DNA from: Streptomyces zagrosensis | Lineage (GTDB): Bacteria; Actinomycetota; Actinomycetes; Streptomycetales; Streptomycetaceae | DNA: 64,000 bases | Assembly (NCBI RefSeq): GCF_014203645.1 | Contig: NZ_JACHJL010000006.1 | Coordinates: 124,001 to 188,000, forward strand | Direction of reading: 5' to 3' | Part shown: positions 21,220 to 30,725 of the stretch, one piece after another | Layout: every line of letters begins with the position of its first letter | Numbering within the stretch: position 1 is the first letter of the stretch | Program-made: the position numbers and the translations under genes | Notes under the pieces: generated by a model | The model's input: only the letters and a program-made list of their open reading frames with translations | Told to the model about the DNA's origin: nothing | Database searches by the model: none

Positions 21220-23517
21220 TCAAAACGTCAGCTTCCAACTGTTGATGTGGCCACGGTCGGTCGAGTAGATGTCCTGGACCTTGAGCTTCCAGGTGCCGCT
21301 GGCCGCCTCGCTGCTGGCGTTGACGGTGTACGTCTCCTGCACGTTGTCCGCGGAGTCGTACGCGCTGGAGTTCTTCAGCCGGTAGCTCGTGCCGTCCGGA
21401 GCAACCAGGTCGATCACCAGGTCACCGCGGTAAGTGTGCACGATGTCCACGCCAACCTTCAGCGTCGAGCTCGCGTTGCCGCTGCGGGTCACAGCGATCG
21501 GCGAGGTCACCGCCGCGCCGCCATCCGTGATCTGTACGTCCTCGGCGTTCTCGAAGACGTCCCCGCCGCCGTCCGTGGTGACGACCCACTTGAAGGAGGC
21601 GGTGCCCGTCTTGTTCGCCGCGTCCGTGACGGTGACCGTCACCTGGCTGGTGCCCGCGGTGGTGGGCGTGCCCGAGATCAGGCCGGTGGCCGAGTTGATC
21701 TCCAGACCGGCGGGCAGTCCGCTGGCCGCGTAGCGCAGCGCGCCGGCGTTGCCACTGGTCGCCTTGATCTGCAGGCTCGCGGCCTGGCCGACCTGGGTGC
21801 TCTGGTCGCCGGGCGCGGTGACCGTCACTCCGGTGGGTACGCGCGCGCCGACTGCGACACCGGCCCATGCGTTGGCGACGCCGTTGTACTCGGTGCTGCC
21901 CACGCCGAACAGCTCACCAGCCGCCCACAGCGTGGCGTCCCGGGCGCCCTTGTAGTCGGTGTTGGACTGCATGCGCTGGGACAGCGCCTTGAACCACACC
22001 TTCTCGGCGTTGACCCGGCCGATGGCGGTCACCGGCTGGTTGTCGGCGGTGGGGCTGTCGTGCGGGAGGCCGTTGATCACCTTGGCGCCGCTGCCCTCAG
22101 AGGCCAAGTAGAACCAGTGGTTGGCAACGCCCGACGAGTAGTGGACGTCGATGCCACCGATGCCCGAGTACCAGTTGTCCTTGGACTTGCCGTCCTTGGA
22201 GGGCTTGTCCATGTAGCGCAGCGGCGTGCCGTTGCCGTTGATGTCGATCTCTTCGCCGACCCAGTAGTCACCCTTGTCGTTGGGGTTGCTGGCGTCGAAC
22301 TCGACGGCGGCGGCGAAGATGTCGGAGGTGGCCTCGTTGAGGCCGCCGGACTCGCCGCTGTAGACCAGCTTGGCGGTGTTGGCTGTGACGCCGTGCGTCA
22401 TCTCGTGGGCCGCGACGTCGATGGAGGTCAGCGGGTGGGTGTTACCCGAGCCGTCGCCGTAGGTCATGCAGAAGCAGGAGTCGGTCCAAAAGGCGTTGAC
22501 GTAATTGTTGCCGTAGTGGACGCGTGAGTACGCCCCGACGCCGTCGCCCCTGATGCCCGACCTGCCGTGCACATTCTTGTAATAGTCCCAGGTCAGGGCC
22601 GCACCGTAGTGCGCGTCAACGGCCGCGGTCTGGGTGTGGCTGCCGGTGCCGTCGCCCCAGGTGTCGTCGGCGTCGGTGAACAGCGTCCCCTGGCCGGAGG
22701 TGCCGCGGTTGAGGTTGTACGTCTTGTGGCTGCCGCGGTTCGTGTCGGTGAGGCTGTACGAGCCGGAGCTGCCCGCGGTGCCCAGCGGGACCTGGCCGCT
22801 GTACTGGCTGTTGCCGGTGCCGTTGTGGACGCCCTGGTACTCGAAGAGCTTCTTGCCGGTGGTGGCGTCCGTGATGACGTGCAGTTCGTTGGGCGTGCCG
22901 TCCTTTTGGAACCCGCCAACGATCGTCTCGTACGCCAGGACCGGCTTGCCTGCTGCGGCCCAGACCACCTTGCGGGGCGCCTTGGTGGCCTCCGCCTTCT
23001 TGGAGTCATCGGCCCGCGCGAGCCGCTCGGCCGCTTCCTCGGCGGCGGCTGGGCGCACGGCGGCGGTGGTGGAGGCCACCCGCACCTGCGCCTTGACGGC
23101 CTTGGTGACCGCCTCGACCTTCCCGGACTTCGCCTCGTCCACGACGAGATCGCCGCCGAGCACCGGCAGCCCGTCGTAGGTGCGCTCGTAACGGGTGTGC
23201 GTGGTGCCGTCCGCGTCCTTGGACACGTCCTTGACCACCAGTTTTTCCTTCGCGCCAAGCCGGAGCGTCTTGGCGGTCTGGACCTTGGTGGCGTCAGCCT
23301 CATGAAGCAAACCGGCTCGCTGTGCCGGGGAGAGCTTGACGGGCAGCGCGCCGGGGTTGGGCTTGGCGCTGGCTGACATGGGGGCCGAATTCTCGGCCTT
23401 GGTGCGCTCGTCGGTCTCTGCGGTGGCGTTCGCGGCCTGAATGCCGACAGCGAGCAGGGCGGCTATCGCGACGAACGAGCCAGTCGCGGCCGTCCGCCGA
23501 TGGGGGGTGCGTCTCAC
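21220..23517 (-). CDS. Secreted M4 metalloprotease with Ig-like and P domains
   Basis: Extracellular zinc protease of 765 residues. A signal peptide (residues 1-31) and propeptide precede the M4 domain, with H371 and H375 in VAAHEMTHGV, catalytic E372 and GGLNEATSDIF downstream. After the catalytic part, residues about 550-640 form a putative Ig (He_PIG-like) domain (LRYAASGLPAGLEINSATGL), and the last 120 residues form a proprotein-convertase P domain (VGVDIVHTYRGDLVIDLVAP and SWKLTF end). GTG 23517 follows GAAGGAG. The extra C-terminal domains distinguish it from the paralogue downstream and probably bind substrate or stabilise the enzyme. Confidence 0.94.
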   Translation of the reverse strand: MRRTPHRRTAATGSFVAIAALLAVGIQAANATAETDERTKAENSAPMSASAKPNPGALPVKLSPAQRAGLLHEADATKVQTAKTLRLGAKEKLVVKDVSKDADGTTHTRYERTYDGLPVLGGDLVVDEAKSGKVEAVTKAVKAQVRVASTTAAVRPAAAEEAAERLARADDSKKAEATKAPRKVVWAAAGKPVLAYETIVGGFQKDGTPNELHVITDATTGKKLFEYQGVHNGTGNSQYSGQVPLGTAGSSGSYSLTDTNRGSHKTYNLNRGTSGQGTLFTDADDTWGDGTGSHTQTAAVDAHYGAALTWDYYKNVHGRSGIRGDGVGAYSRVHYGNNYVNAFWTDSCFCMTYGDGSGNTHPLTSIDVAAHEMTHGVTANTAKLVYSGESGGLNEATSDIFAAAVEFDASNPNDKGDYWVGEEIDINGNGTPLRYMDKPSKDGKSKDNWYSGIGGIDVHYSSGVANHWFYLASEGSGAKVINGLPHDSPTADNQPVTAIGRVNAEKVWFKALSQRMQSNTDYKGARDATLWAAGELFGVGSTEYNGVANAWAGVAVGARVPTGVTVTAPGDQSTQVGQAASLQIKATSGNAGALRYAASGLPAGLEINSATGLISGTPTTAGTSQVTVTVTDAANKTGTASFKWVVTTDGGGDVFENAEDVQITDGGAAVTSPIAVTRSGNASSTLKVGVDIVHTYRGDLVIDLVAPDGTSYRLKNSSAYDSADNVQETYTVNASSEAASGTWKLKVQDIYSTDRGHINSWKLTF

Positions 23518-24067
23518 GCGGTACTCCTTCTACTGCCGCCGCGTGGGCGGCGGCCCAAGGTGACCGGGCGGCTGGGTGGCCGTCCGGGCAGAGCGAAGCG
23601 GAGCTGTAACAAGGCGTGGGGGAGTGGGGCGCGAGGGGCGCATGTGCTGACACGACACAGACGACGGGTACGGGGAATCGGGTACGGAACAGGTACCCGA
23701 GTACGACGTGTGCCTGCGGGGACAGCGCGTGGCCCGACGTGCGGGACAACAACCGGGTGAGCGTCGCGCGGTCGAGGTGCTGTGGGGGAGCCGTGCGGCG
23801 GACGAGGGGAAGAGTGCCACCGCACTGACGTATATGTCAGGAGCGCGTCAGGAAGTTGTCCAAAAAACGTCCGTTGACGAAAGGATGAAGTCCGTATAGC
23901 GGATGAGCTGCGAAACCCGTCCGGCCTGTGGTGATGGACCGTGGCATGCCTGCGCGAGGCGTCTGTCCAAGGTGCCGTTACGAGGTGCCCGCCCGGGACT
24001 CTTCGCGAGCTGCGCTCAGGCCGCCTGGACCCGTATTCCCTCCGTGAGCCCTCCGTACGATCAAGGG
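23518..24067. other. Gap between protease and DinB-like gene
   Basis: 550 bp with no convincing gene. It must contain the protease promoter (minus strand). An AT-rich block at about 23825-23900 holds the near-palindrome TGACGTATATGTCA (23826-23839) and a TTGACG, but no complete promoter could be assigned. Confidence 0.4.
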
Positions 24068-24598
24068 ATGACGAACCCCGCCACCCCACTCGACGAACCG
24101 CCCCACTCCCTCGCAGATCAGCGCGCCCTCATCGACGGCTATCTCGATTACTACCGCGACACCCTCATCCGCAAGCTGGAGGGCCTCAGCGAGCAGGAGT
24201 TGCGATCCAGCCAGCTGCCTTCCGGCTGGACGCCCCTTCAACTGGTCAAGCATCTGACGTATGTCGAGTTCCGCTGGCTGGTCTGGGGTTTTCAGGGCGA
24301 GCCGATGAGCGAGGAGCGGGCCTGGGGCGACCGTGGACCCGAGGACCGTTGGTACGTTGCCGATGACGAGCCCGTGGCCGCCGTGCTGGCCGAGCACCGT
24401 CAGCAGTGCATCCGTTCCCGCGAGATCGCCGCCAATATTCCGGCGGAGCGCCGCGCGAGCCTCGGTGGCCGGTTTTCGACGCAGGAACAGGCTCCGACAC
24501 TCGGTTGGATTCTCTTCCACGTCTTCCAGGAGTACGCGCGGCACGTCGGGCACCTCGATGTGTCACGCGAATTGGCGGATGGTGCGGTAGGGGAGTAG
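24068..24598 (+). CDS. DinB/DUF664-like protein
   Basis: Cytoplasmic four-helix-bundle protein of 176 residues resembling the DinB/DUF664 group. The N-terminal helix DQRALIDGYLDYYRDTLIRK is followed by LSEQELRSSQLPSGWTPLQL and the HLTYVEFRW motif; a later histidine pair is in WILFHVFQEYARHVGHLD. These histidines match the family's metal-binding triad. The actual reaction is unknown; some relatives use mycothiol or bacillithiol. The ATG at 24068 lies 6 bases after TACGAT and lacks a ribosome site, suggesting a leaderless message. Confidence 0.8.
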   Translation: MTNPATPLDEPPHSLADQRALIDGYLDYYRDTLIRKLEGLSEQELRSSQLPSGWTPLQLVKHLTYVEFRWLVWGFQGEPMSEERAWGDRGPEDRWYVADDEPVAAVLAEHRQQCIRSREIAANIPAERRASLGGRFSTQEQAPTLGWILFHVFQEYARHVGHLDVSRELADGAVGE

Positions 24599-24655
24599 CA
24601 AGGGCAGTCGTCTTTCTCCCCCGCGCCGACCGGATCGCAGCCGGCACAGCGCAAC

Positions 24656-24693
24656 GGCGGGATGCGAACCGATTGCTCGGTTCGCATCCCGCC
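24656..24693. terminator. Perfect 17-bp bidirectional terminator
   Basis: Perfect inverted repeat (arms 24656-24672 and 24677-24693; inner bases CGAACCGA/TCGGTTCG) with loop TTGC, followed by GCTTCTT on the plus strand. It lies between convergent genes and probably serves both. Confidence 0.9.
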
Positions 24694-24777
24694 GCTTCTT
24701 CACATGGTGTCGATGGCCTGTCCCAGCCCGCGCGCTGGAGCCTTCGGCACGCCCCTCGGTGCTTGCGCAGGGCCGGA

Positions 24778-25467
24778 TCAGAAGTTGTACGGCTTGGCGG
24801 TGTTCCAGTTCAAAACGTCGGCGGCGGACCAGGTGAACTTGGACGGCGTGCCCTTGGCGTTGAACGCGTCCAGTTCGCTGGCCGGGCCGGTGTCGCCGGT
24901 CTGGTCGCGCATGGCGACGGACAGGGACGTCGAGGTGTGGGTCTTGGCGCTGTCACGGAACAGGGCCACGGCGGAGTAGATCTTGCCGCCGGGCCGGATC
25001 GTGATCCGGGTCTTGCCGCCGGGGGCGTCGTGCTTCGAGTGAGGCAGGACGTTCGCGGTGTCCCCGAGCATGACCGACGGGTACGAGGTGACCCAGCACG
25101 GCTTGGAGTCGGCGTTCACCGCGGTGATCAGCAGGTGCTCGCCCTGCTGCTTCGCGAAGCGGTGCAGGACGGAGTACGACATCTCGTCGCCGTTGCACTG
25201 GCGCGGGTCGGCGGCCTTCTTCGCGGAGCCGGCCTTGGCGGTGGTCTTGGATGCCTTCGTGGCCTGCTTGCCGACCGTCCCCGTCACCTGCTGTGCGCCT
25301 GCGGAGTCGGCGTGCGCCGCGACAGTGGCCGATGCGCCGATGCTGCCCGTGTGCGTCTGCACACCGCCGGCGGTGGCGTTGCCCGCACCGATGAAGCCGG
25401 TCAGGCCCAGGGCCAGAGCGGTGGTGGCGCCGGCGGCGGTGGCGATGCGGAAGCGAGAAGTACGCAT
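24778..25467 (-). CDS. Secreted DUF4232-like protein
   Basis: Predicted exported protein of 229 residues. A signal peptide (residues 1-33, ending GNATAGG) is followed by a low-complexity Ala/Lys/Thr linker and a folded domain of about 140 residues opening with RQCNGDEMSYSVLHRF and containing LLITAVNADSKPCWVTSYPS. Two cysteines may form a disulfide. The layout (cysteine start, conserved NxxxxPCxLxGYP-type segment, PGGxA-like turn) matches DUF4232 proteins, which are common and uncharacterised in Streptomyces. ATG 25467 follows AGGGGGAC. Confidence 0.8.
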   Translation of the reverse strand: MRTSRFRIATAAGATTALALGLTGFIGAGNATAGGVQTHTGSIGASATVAAHADSAGAQQVTGTVGKQATKASKTTAKAGSAKKAADPRQCNGDEMSYSVLHRFAKQQGEHLLITAVNADSKPCWVTSYPSVMLGDTANVLPHSKHDAPGGKTRITIRPGGKIYSAVALFRDSAKTHTSTSLSVAMRDQTGDTGPASELDAFNAKGTPSKFTWSAADVLNWNTAKPYNF

Positions 25468-25711
25468 GGTGGGGGTCCCCCTGTGTAGTAGTGAGGCTGG
25501 GCGGTGGTGTTTCCCGCCGTGAGCACTACTTTGGCCGGGCCCGCTGCCGCTTCGCTTACGTGCCGCTACTGTCTCGCTGACGCCCTAAAATCCGCAGCGC
25601 ACCCCCACCTTGTGGCCCGCTAACGTCCCAGCCGGCGCCCGCGCCCTGCGTACATCTGAGTCGGCTTACGCCCAGGTCAGCTCGCGCCCGGTGTGGCTTG
25701 GGCCGGTCGGC

Positions 25712-28618
25712 TCACGCCTCCGCCACCAGTCGTGCCATCGCCGCGTCATACCGTGCCTGGAGCCCCGCGTCCGCCGACACCCGCAGCAGTGCGCTCAGCG
25801 CTCGGACCGCGCCGTCGTCATAGCCGCACGCCTCTGCCTCGCGCGCCGCGTCGTCGAGCCACCGGATGCCCTCATCCTCGTCCCCCGCCCCGACCAACGC
25901 CTCGCCGACCGCCGTCAGCAACAGCACCCGAGAAGCCGTCGAGGCGTGCGAGGCGTCCGAGGCGTCCGCAGGGGAGCCTTCAAGGGCCAGCGCGGACAGT
26001 GCGGTATCCAGGGCCTGCTGCCAGTGCTTGGCTTCGAGTTGGTGCCGGGCCAGGTGGTAGCGGGCCAGCCGTTCGGTGTGCCGGTCGCCGGCATCGTGAG
26101 CCAGCCGGGCCGCCCGTACGCACCCCTCGACCGCTTCCTCAACGCTGCCGAGCGCCGCGAGCGCGAGCGACAGGTTGACCAGCGCGGTCGCCTCCCCGCG
26201 CCGGTCACCGACCCGATGGGCGAGCGCGGGGGCGGCCTCCAGATACACCACCGCCTCACGGGGGCGGCCCTCTTCGGTCAGTACCCACCCCAGCAGGGCC
26301 AAGACCCGCGACTCGGCCCGCACGTCGGCATCGGCCCGCGCGGCCTCAAGCGCCATGTGCAACGGGGGAGCCCACCCGTCCCGTACCCGCCACACCATCT
26401 GCGGCCACAGCGCCAACACGATCCGCCAGGCCCTGCCGTACAGCCCGGCGGCATGCGCCGCACCCGCAGCCCGAACAAGGTCATCGCGTTCGACCGCATA
26501 CCAGGCCATCGCCTGTTCACGGCCTGCGAACTCCCTGACCGCACAGGGCGGATGGAAGTCAGCGGGCAGCGCGAAGCACGGCTCCTCGCCGGGCTCGGCC
26601 GCATCGGCCGCGGCCAGGGCAGTGGCCACGCTGTGGTCGAGCACCCGCACGAGGGCGCCGGGCTCGGCGTCCAGGCCGCGCGCGTACAGCCGTACGAGAT
26701 CGTGCAGCGTCCAGCGATCGCGCGCGGTGCGGATCGCCAGGTGGGCCGCGGTGAGCCGATCCAGGGCCGCCTCGGCCGCGACCGGGTCCGTGCCGGCCAG
26801 GGCCGCCGCCGCGAACCGATCGACATGCGTGCCGGGGTGCCGGCCGAGGTGCGCGAAATGGTGCGCGACGTCTTCGGGTAGCCGCCGCACGGTGAGTCGC
26901 AGCGCCGCCCGTACGCCGGTGTCCTCCACATCGAGGAGGTGCAAACGGCGCGACTCGTCGGACAGTTCGGCGCTCATCGCGCTCAGGGACCAGTCCGGCT
27001 GATCCGCCAATCTGGCGGCGGCCACCCGCAGCGCGAGGGGGAGCCCGCCGCACAACTCGGCCAGCCGCCGGGCGGCCACCGCCTCCGCCGCCACCCGCTC
27101 CTTGCCGAGCACCGCGGCAAGGAGCGCCGTACTGTCCTGCGGTTCGAGCACGTCCACCGGGACGGGGCGAGCGGCATCGGAGGCGATCAGGCCACGCAGC
27201 CGACATCGGCTGGTGACCACGGTGACGCAGCGGACACCGCCCGGCAGCACCTCTCTGACCTGCGCGGAGCCCCGCGCATTGTCGAGTACGACCAACAGTT
27301 GCCGGTCGGCGGCAAGGGAGCGGAACAACGCCGACGCACCACTGGCCGACTCCGGTATCTGGCGCGGCGCGACCCCCAGCGCCAACAGGAACTCCCGCAA
27401 CACCTCCAGGTGCGTCGGCTCTCCCGTATCGCTAAAGCCCCGCAGATCGGCGTAGAGCAGGCCGCCGGGGAATCCGGCCCGGTTGCGGTGTGCCCAGTGC
27501 ACCACCAGCGTCGTCTTGCCCACGCCGGCGGGCCCGGTGACCAGACAGATGGGCGCCGCCCCTGTGGCGGCCCGGGACAGTGCGGTGAGCTCGGCGGCGC
27601 GCCCGTGGAAGCCGCGCGGCATGCGCGGCAGCAGATCCACCGTGCCGGTGAGCGACAGCCCCGCCGCGCCCGTGGCAGACAGCGGACCAGCCGCACCGGT
27701 GAGGGAGGCGGCCGGAGCTCCGTGCGGCGTGTCCGGCGTGGGCGGCGCGGGCGGGGCGGCCGGGGCACGGTAGCGAGCGGCGGTAGGGGCGCCGGGTCGA
27801 GCCCCGGAAGGTGCCCCAGGCCGAGTCCCGGCAGGTGGCTGCGACCGAGCCCCCGCCGGGGCTTCTTGCGCGTCGTCGCCCTCCCCGTGCAGCGCCGCCG
27901 CGTAGGCGTCCGCCAGCTCCGGGCCCGGATCGACCCCCAGTTCGTCGGCGAGCAGCCGTCGAGTGCGGTGAAAGCATTCGAGTGCGTCCGAGCGCCGCCC
28001 CGAACGTTGAAGCGCCGTCATGAGCGCGGCGGACAGCGATTCGCGCAGCGGATGGACATCGGCCTCCGCGCGCAGCACGGTCGCGGCCCGGGCATGCTCG
28101 CCAAGCCGCGCGTAGGCCGCGGCCAACATCTCCACGCAGGCCAGCCGAAGCTCCTCCAACGCGTGTGCGGCGGCCTGGAGCGGCGGACTCGCAAACGCGC
28201 CGGCCAGCGCGGGCCCCTGCCACAGCGACAGTGCCTCCTCGCACAATGCCACGGCGTCGGCCGGCACCTGCTGACTGCGGGCCAGCGTCACCAATTCCTC
28301 GAAGCGATGGGCATCCAGCAAGGTTTCCGGCATACGCAGGGCGTACGCCGCGCCCTGGGTGGCCAGCTCAACACCGAACGCCTCGGCATCCGCGCTGGCA
28401 AGCAGCGCGCGCAGCCGCGACACATGGCCCTGAATGACGGTACGGGCCCGCAGCGGCGGTTCGTCTTCCCACAGCGCGGCCATCAGCTGCTCCACCGATA
28501 CGGGCCGATTGGGCCGCAACAGCAACGCGGCGAGCAGGCTGCGCCTCTTAGCGGGGCCGACGGGAAGTTCACCGGCCTCGGTGGCCACGGAAACCGCTCC
28601 GAGCAGCCGGAACTCCAC
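25712..28618 (-). CDS. AfsR/SARP-type transcriptional regulator (BTAD-NB-ARC-TPR)
   Basis: Large regulator of 968 residues. Residues 1-95 form an OmpR-like DNA-binding domain (MEFRLLGAVSVATEAGELPV), and residues 96-250 a bacterial transcriptional activation domain (LSLWQGPALAGAFASPP, LADELGVDPGPELADAYAAAL). A Pro/Ala-rich linker leads to an NB-ARC ATPase with Walker A GPAGVGKTT, Walker B-like LLVVLDNARG and GGLPLALRVAAARL, then TPR-like helices to the end. GTG 28618 follows AGGAGG. AfsR relatives control antibiotic production and development; no biosynthetic cluster adjoins this one, so its targets are unknown. It is divergent from the SUKH lipoprotein gene. Confidence 0.9.
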   Translation of the reverse strand: MEFRLLGAVSVATEAGELPVGPAKRRSLLAALLLRPNRPVSVEQLMAALWEDEPPLRARTVIQGHVSRLRALLASADAEAFGVELATQGAAYALRMPETLLDAHRFEELVTLARSQQVPADAVALCEEALSLWQGPALAGAFASPPLQAAAHALEELRLACVEMLAAAYARLGEHARAATVLRAEADVHPLRESLSAALMTALQRSGRRSDALECFHRTRRLLADELGVDPGPELADAYAAALHGEGDDAQEAPAGARSQPPAGTRPGAPSGARPGAPTAARYRAPAAPPAPPTPDTPHGAPAASLTGAAGPLSATGAAGLSLTGTVDLLPRMPRGFHGRAAELTALSRAATGAAPICLVTGPAGVGKTTLVVHWAHRNRAGFPGGLLYADLRGFSDTGEPTHLEVLREFLLALGVAPRQIPESASGASALFRSLAADRQLLVVLDNARGSAQVREVLPGGVRCVTVVTSRCRLRGLIASDAARPVPVDVLEPQDSTALLAAVLGKERVAAEAVAARRLAELCGGLPLALRVAAARLADQPDWSLSAMSAELSDESRRLHLLDVEDTGVRAALRLTVRRLPEDVAHHFAHLGRHPGTHVDRFAAAALAGTDPVAAEAALDRLTAAHLAIRTARDRWTLHDLVRLYARGLDAEPGALVRVLDHSVATALAAADAAEPGEEPCFALPADFHPPCAVREFAGREQAMAWYAVERDDLVRAAGAAHAAGLYGRAWRIVLALWPQMVWRVRDGWAPPLHMALEAARADADVRAESRVLALLGWVLTEEGRPREAVVYLEAAPALAHRVGDRRGEATALVNLSLALAALGSVEEAVEGCVRAARLAHDAGDRHTERLARYHLARHQLEAKHWQQALDTALSALALEGSPADASDASHASTASRVLLLTAVGEALVGAGDEDEGIRWLDDAAREAEACGYDDGAVRALSALLRVSADAGLQARYDAAMARLVAEA

Positions 28619-28826
28619 TGACGCAACCTCCTGGGAAGAAGAGTCAGATTACCGGAGGTGTGGGGGCCCGTGTCCGCTGTCCGCGGCCTCCTCGCCGGCC
28701 CCGTCGCCGGCCCTGCGCGGTCGCGCTAGCGGCCTCACCAGCGGCCCGGCTCTGCCGCCGGGCCGGGGAGACGTCGGTGTGCGGGCCCATGGGAGACGCC
28801 ACACCACCCCCGATATCGTCGGCCCG

Positions 28827-29639
28827 GTGAACCCGACCAGCGTGCGTCGCCGCAGCGTTGTACTCGCTGCCCTAGCCACCACGGCGACCGTTGCCGCGTG
28901 CGGCAACCAGCACCCCCAGCGTCGTACCACGACACATCACCAATCGGCAGGGCAGACAGGGCAGACAGGGCAAACAGAGCAGGCGGGACAGGCGGGACAG
29001 ACGGAACCGGCAGAACCGGCAGGGAGGCACGGCGTGAATTCGCGGGCAGGGGTCACACATCAGTGGGGACGCATTACCTCTTGGCTCAGCAGCCACGCCC
29101 CGGCCACCCACGCCCGCCTGCGCCCGCCGGTGCCGCCGCAGGCACTGGCGTGGTACGAGCAGCGCATCGGCACGCCGGTACACGAGGAATTGAGAGCGCT
29201 GTGGGCGCTGAACGAAGGCGCCTACGTGTTCGCCTTCCCCGACTTCCTCAACGGCCACGCGCCACTGAGCATCGACGGATCATTCCTTTGCCATTCGTTG
29301 GCGCATGTGGAGGAGGGGGGATGGCAGCGATCATGGGTGCCGTTCGCGTGCAACGACCCCACCGACCCGTACTCCGGCATGTTCCACGACGCCAAGACCG
29401 GCTTCGTCGGGCACTGGGCCGAGGCGGAGATGCCGGCGATATCACCCGGCATCACCTTGGCCGACTACCTGAAAAAGGAGGCGGACGCCTTGTACGAGGC
29501 GGCCGACCAGCCGCACGGCGGGGACGTGCCCGGCACCTGGAACGGCTTCCTCGTCTGGGACGATCCCGACCGCCGACTCCACGACGAACTGGCTGGATGG
29601 CGCCCGATCCACCGCGGAAACCAGGGGGCCACGCGATGA
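28827..29639 (+). CDS. SUKH (SMI1/KNR4) family lipoprotein
   Basis: 270-residue protein with a lipoprotein signal: RRR n-region, hydrophobic core and lipobox VAAC (Cys about residue 25). A Thr/Gln/Gly-rich linker follows, then a SMI1/KNR4-like domain with QALAWYEQRIGTPVHEELRA, LWALNEGAYVFAFPDFLNG, WQRSWVPFACND and ITLADYLKKEADAL. The GTG at 28827 is chosen because the signal peptide then starts cleanly (MNPTSVRRR); a TATCGT lies 8 bases upstream. SUKH proteins are commonly cytoplasmic immunity proteins, so membrane anchoring is unusual. The stop overlaps the next start by four bases (ATGA). Function unknown; a role in toxin immunity is only a family-based possibility. Confidence 0.75.
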   Translation: MNPTSVRRRSVVLAALATTATVAACGNQHPQRRTTTHHQSAGQTGQTGQTEQAGQAGQTEPAEPAGRHGVNSRAGVTHQWGRITSWLSSHAPATHARLRPPVPPQALAWYEQRIGTPVHEELRALWALNEGAYVFAFPDFLNGHAPLSIDGSFLCHSLAHVEEGGWQRSWVPFACNDPTDPYSGMFHDAKTGFVGHWAEAEMPAISPGITLADYLKKEADALYEAADQPHGGDVPGTWNGFLVWDDPDRRLHDELAGWRPIHRGNQGATR

Positions 29640-30132
29640 CGGATGAGCAGGCGATACGGCAGGCATGGCAACGCATCCAGCAAGCGATCGCCCGGAACCC
29701 GGACGCGTACCCGCCGCTGCGCCCCCCAGCTCCGCAGGCGGCGATCCGCGCGCTCGAAGAGGACCAAGAAACACAGGTGCCGGCGGCGCTTCGGACGTTG
29801 TGGACCATGCACGAGGGCGCCTATCGCGTGCGCTCCGAGCACCTGCGGTGGGACTTCATGGACGGCCATGCCTTCATCAACCTGGACGAGGCGCAGCAGA
29901 TCCACCACATGTTCACCGCGCCCCTTAACGACGGCCTCCACCGAACACATGGGGACGCACCTGGGACTCTGCGTGGCTCCCGGTCACCTCCCGAGACGGC
30001 CAGACGGTATCCACGTCCGGGCACTTCGTGGACGCCGCTGGCCGCGTCGGCTCGTGGGACGACCACACCCTCACGGTGGCCAGACACCCCACGCTGGCCC
30101 ACTACTTGCACCACATCGCCGACCGCATGTGA
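29636..30132 (+). pseudogene. Frameshifted SUKH (SMI1/KNR4) family gene
   Basis: Second SUKH gene, ATG-coupled to the first. In the starting frame it reads MTDEQAIRQAWQRIQQAIAR, then ALRTLWTMHEGAYRVRSEHL and FINLDEAQQIHHMFTAPLND. Near 29942-29947 the sensible reading jumps by one base: the other frame continues TWGRTWDSAWLPVTSRDGQ, VDAAGRVGSWDDHTLTVAR and PTLAHYLHHIADRM before TGA at 30130-30132. This matches the order of motifs in the neighbour (WQRSWVPF, VGHWAEAEM, LADYLKKEAD). Either one base is missing (mutation or sequencing error) or the gene is recently broken. Without repair the protein would continue in nonsense to 30196. Confidence 0.75.
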
Positions 30133-30485
30133 CGGCCCAGGCCGTGCACCGTTCTGTACGACGCAGGACGCGCGAGGCAGAACGCACAACGCATAACGCG
30201 CGACGTAGAGCGTGCGACGCACGACGCACGAACGGGCGGGGGCCACGGCGTCGGTCCGCTACGCCGACGCGTCGGCGTGCATGCGCGGGGCAGCGCGCAA
30301 GGGCGGATGACGGTGCATGGGCTGCGCATCGCACGTGCCGTGACGCAGCTACGCACAGCTTGGAGCGGCTAGGTCAACGGGGGTGCGTGGTGAGCAGTTA
30401 TGTCATATCCCACGATCTATGACGTTCTGCGAGGCGTACTGCTCTCGGCCCCGGAACGACTCTTGGCGTGACTGGGTGAGCCGTT
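30133..30485. other. Gap after the SUKH genes
   Basis: No gene seen. The stretch 30156-30235 is a low-complexity run of short ACGC/ACGA-type repeats. An extended -10-like TGATACGCT occurs just beyond this gap at 30511-30519. Confidence 0.4.
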
Positions 30486-30536
30486 GCCGAAGGCTCGGCG
30501 GACAATCAGGTGATACGCTCCCGAAGGAATATTCGG
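30486..30536 (+). promoter_or_regulatory. Hairpin-rich leader ahead of the rsgA small ORF
   Basis: Two short stem-loops occur: GCCGA/TCGGC with loop AGGC (30486-30499) and CCGAA/TTCGG with a 6-base loop (30521-30536). The second stem can be replaced by pairing GAATA (30527-30531) with TATTC (30544-30548). TGATACGCT at 30511-30519 may be an extended -10. Together with the following small ORF this looks like a regulated leader. Confidence 0.35.
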
Positions 30537-30565
30537 CTGGTGACTATTCGAGGGAGGTGAGGTTA

Positions 30566-30634
30566 ATGATCGCGGTAGAGATCGCTGCTGTCGGCAGTGC
30601 CCGGACCATCCTCACGTCCCGAGTCCCGGTCTGA
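30566..30634 (+). CDS. 22-codon leader ORF upstream of rsgA
   Basis: Small ORF with product MIAVEIAAVGSARTILTSRV followed by PV. It is preceded by an unusually strong ribosome site, GGGAGGTGAGG, ending 4 bases before the ATG. It lies 91 bases upstream of the rsgA start. It could be a regulatory leader peptide or a real microprotein; the strength of the ribosome site is the main argument that it is translated. Confidence 0.5.
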   Translation: MIAVEIAAVGSARTILTSRVPV

Positions 30635-30725
30635 ATCCGTTTCCCTCCATCCTGCTGTGAGCGTGCTCGCTCGCGCGGTGGTCGTGTGACGTCCTGACGG
30701 GGCCCTCAGCCAAAGGTCTCTCACG

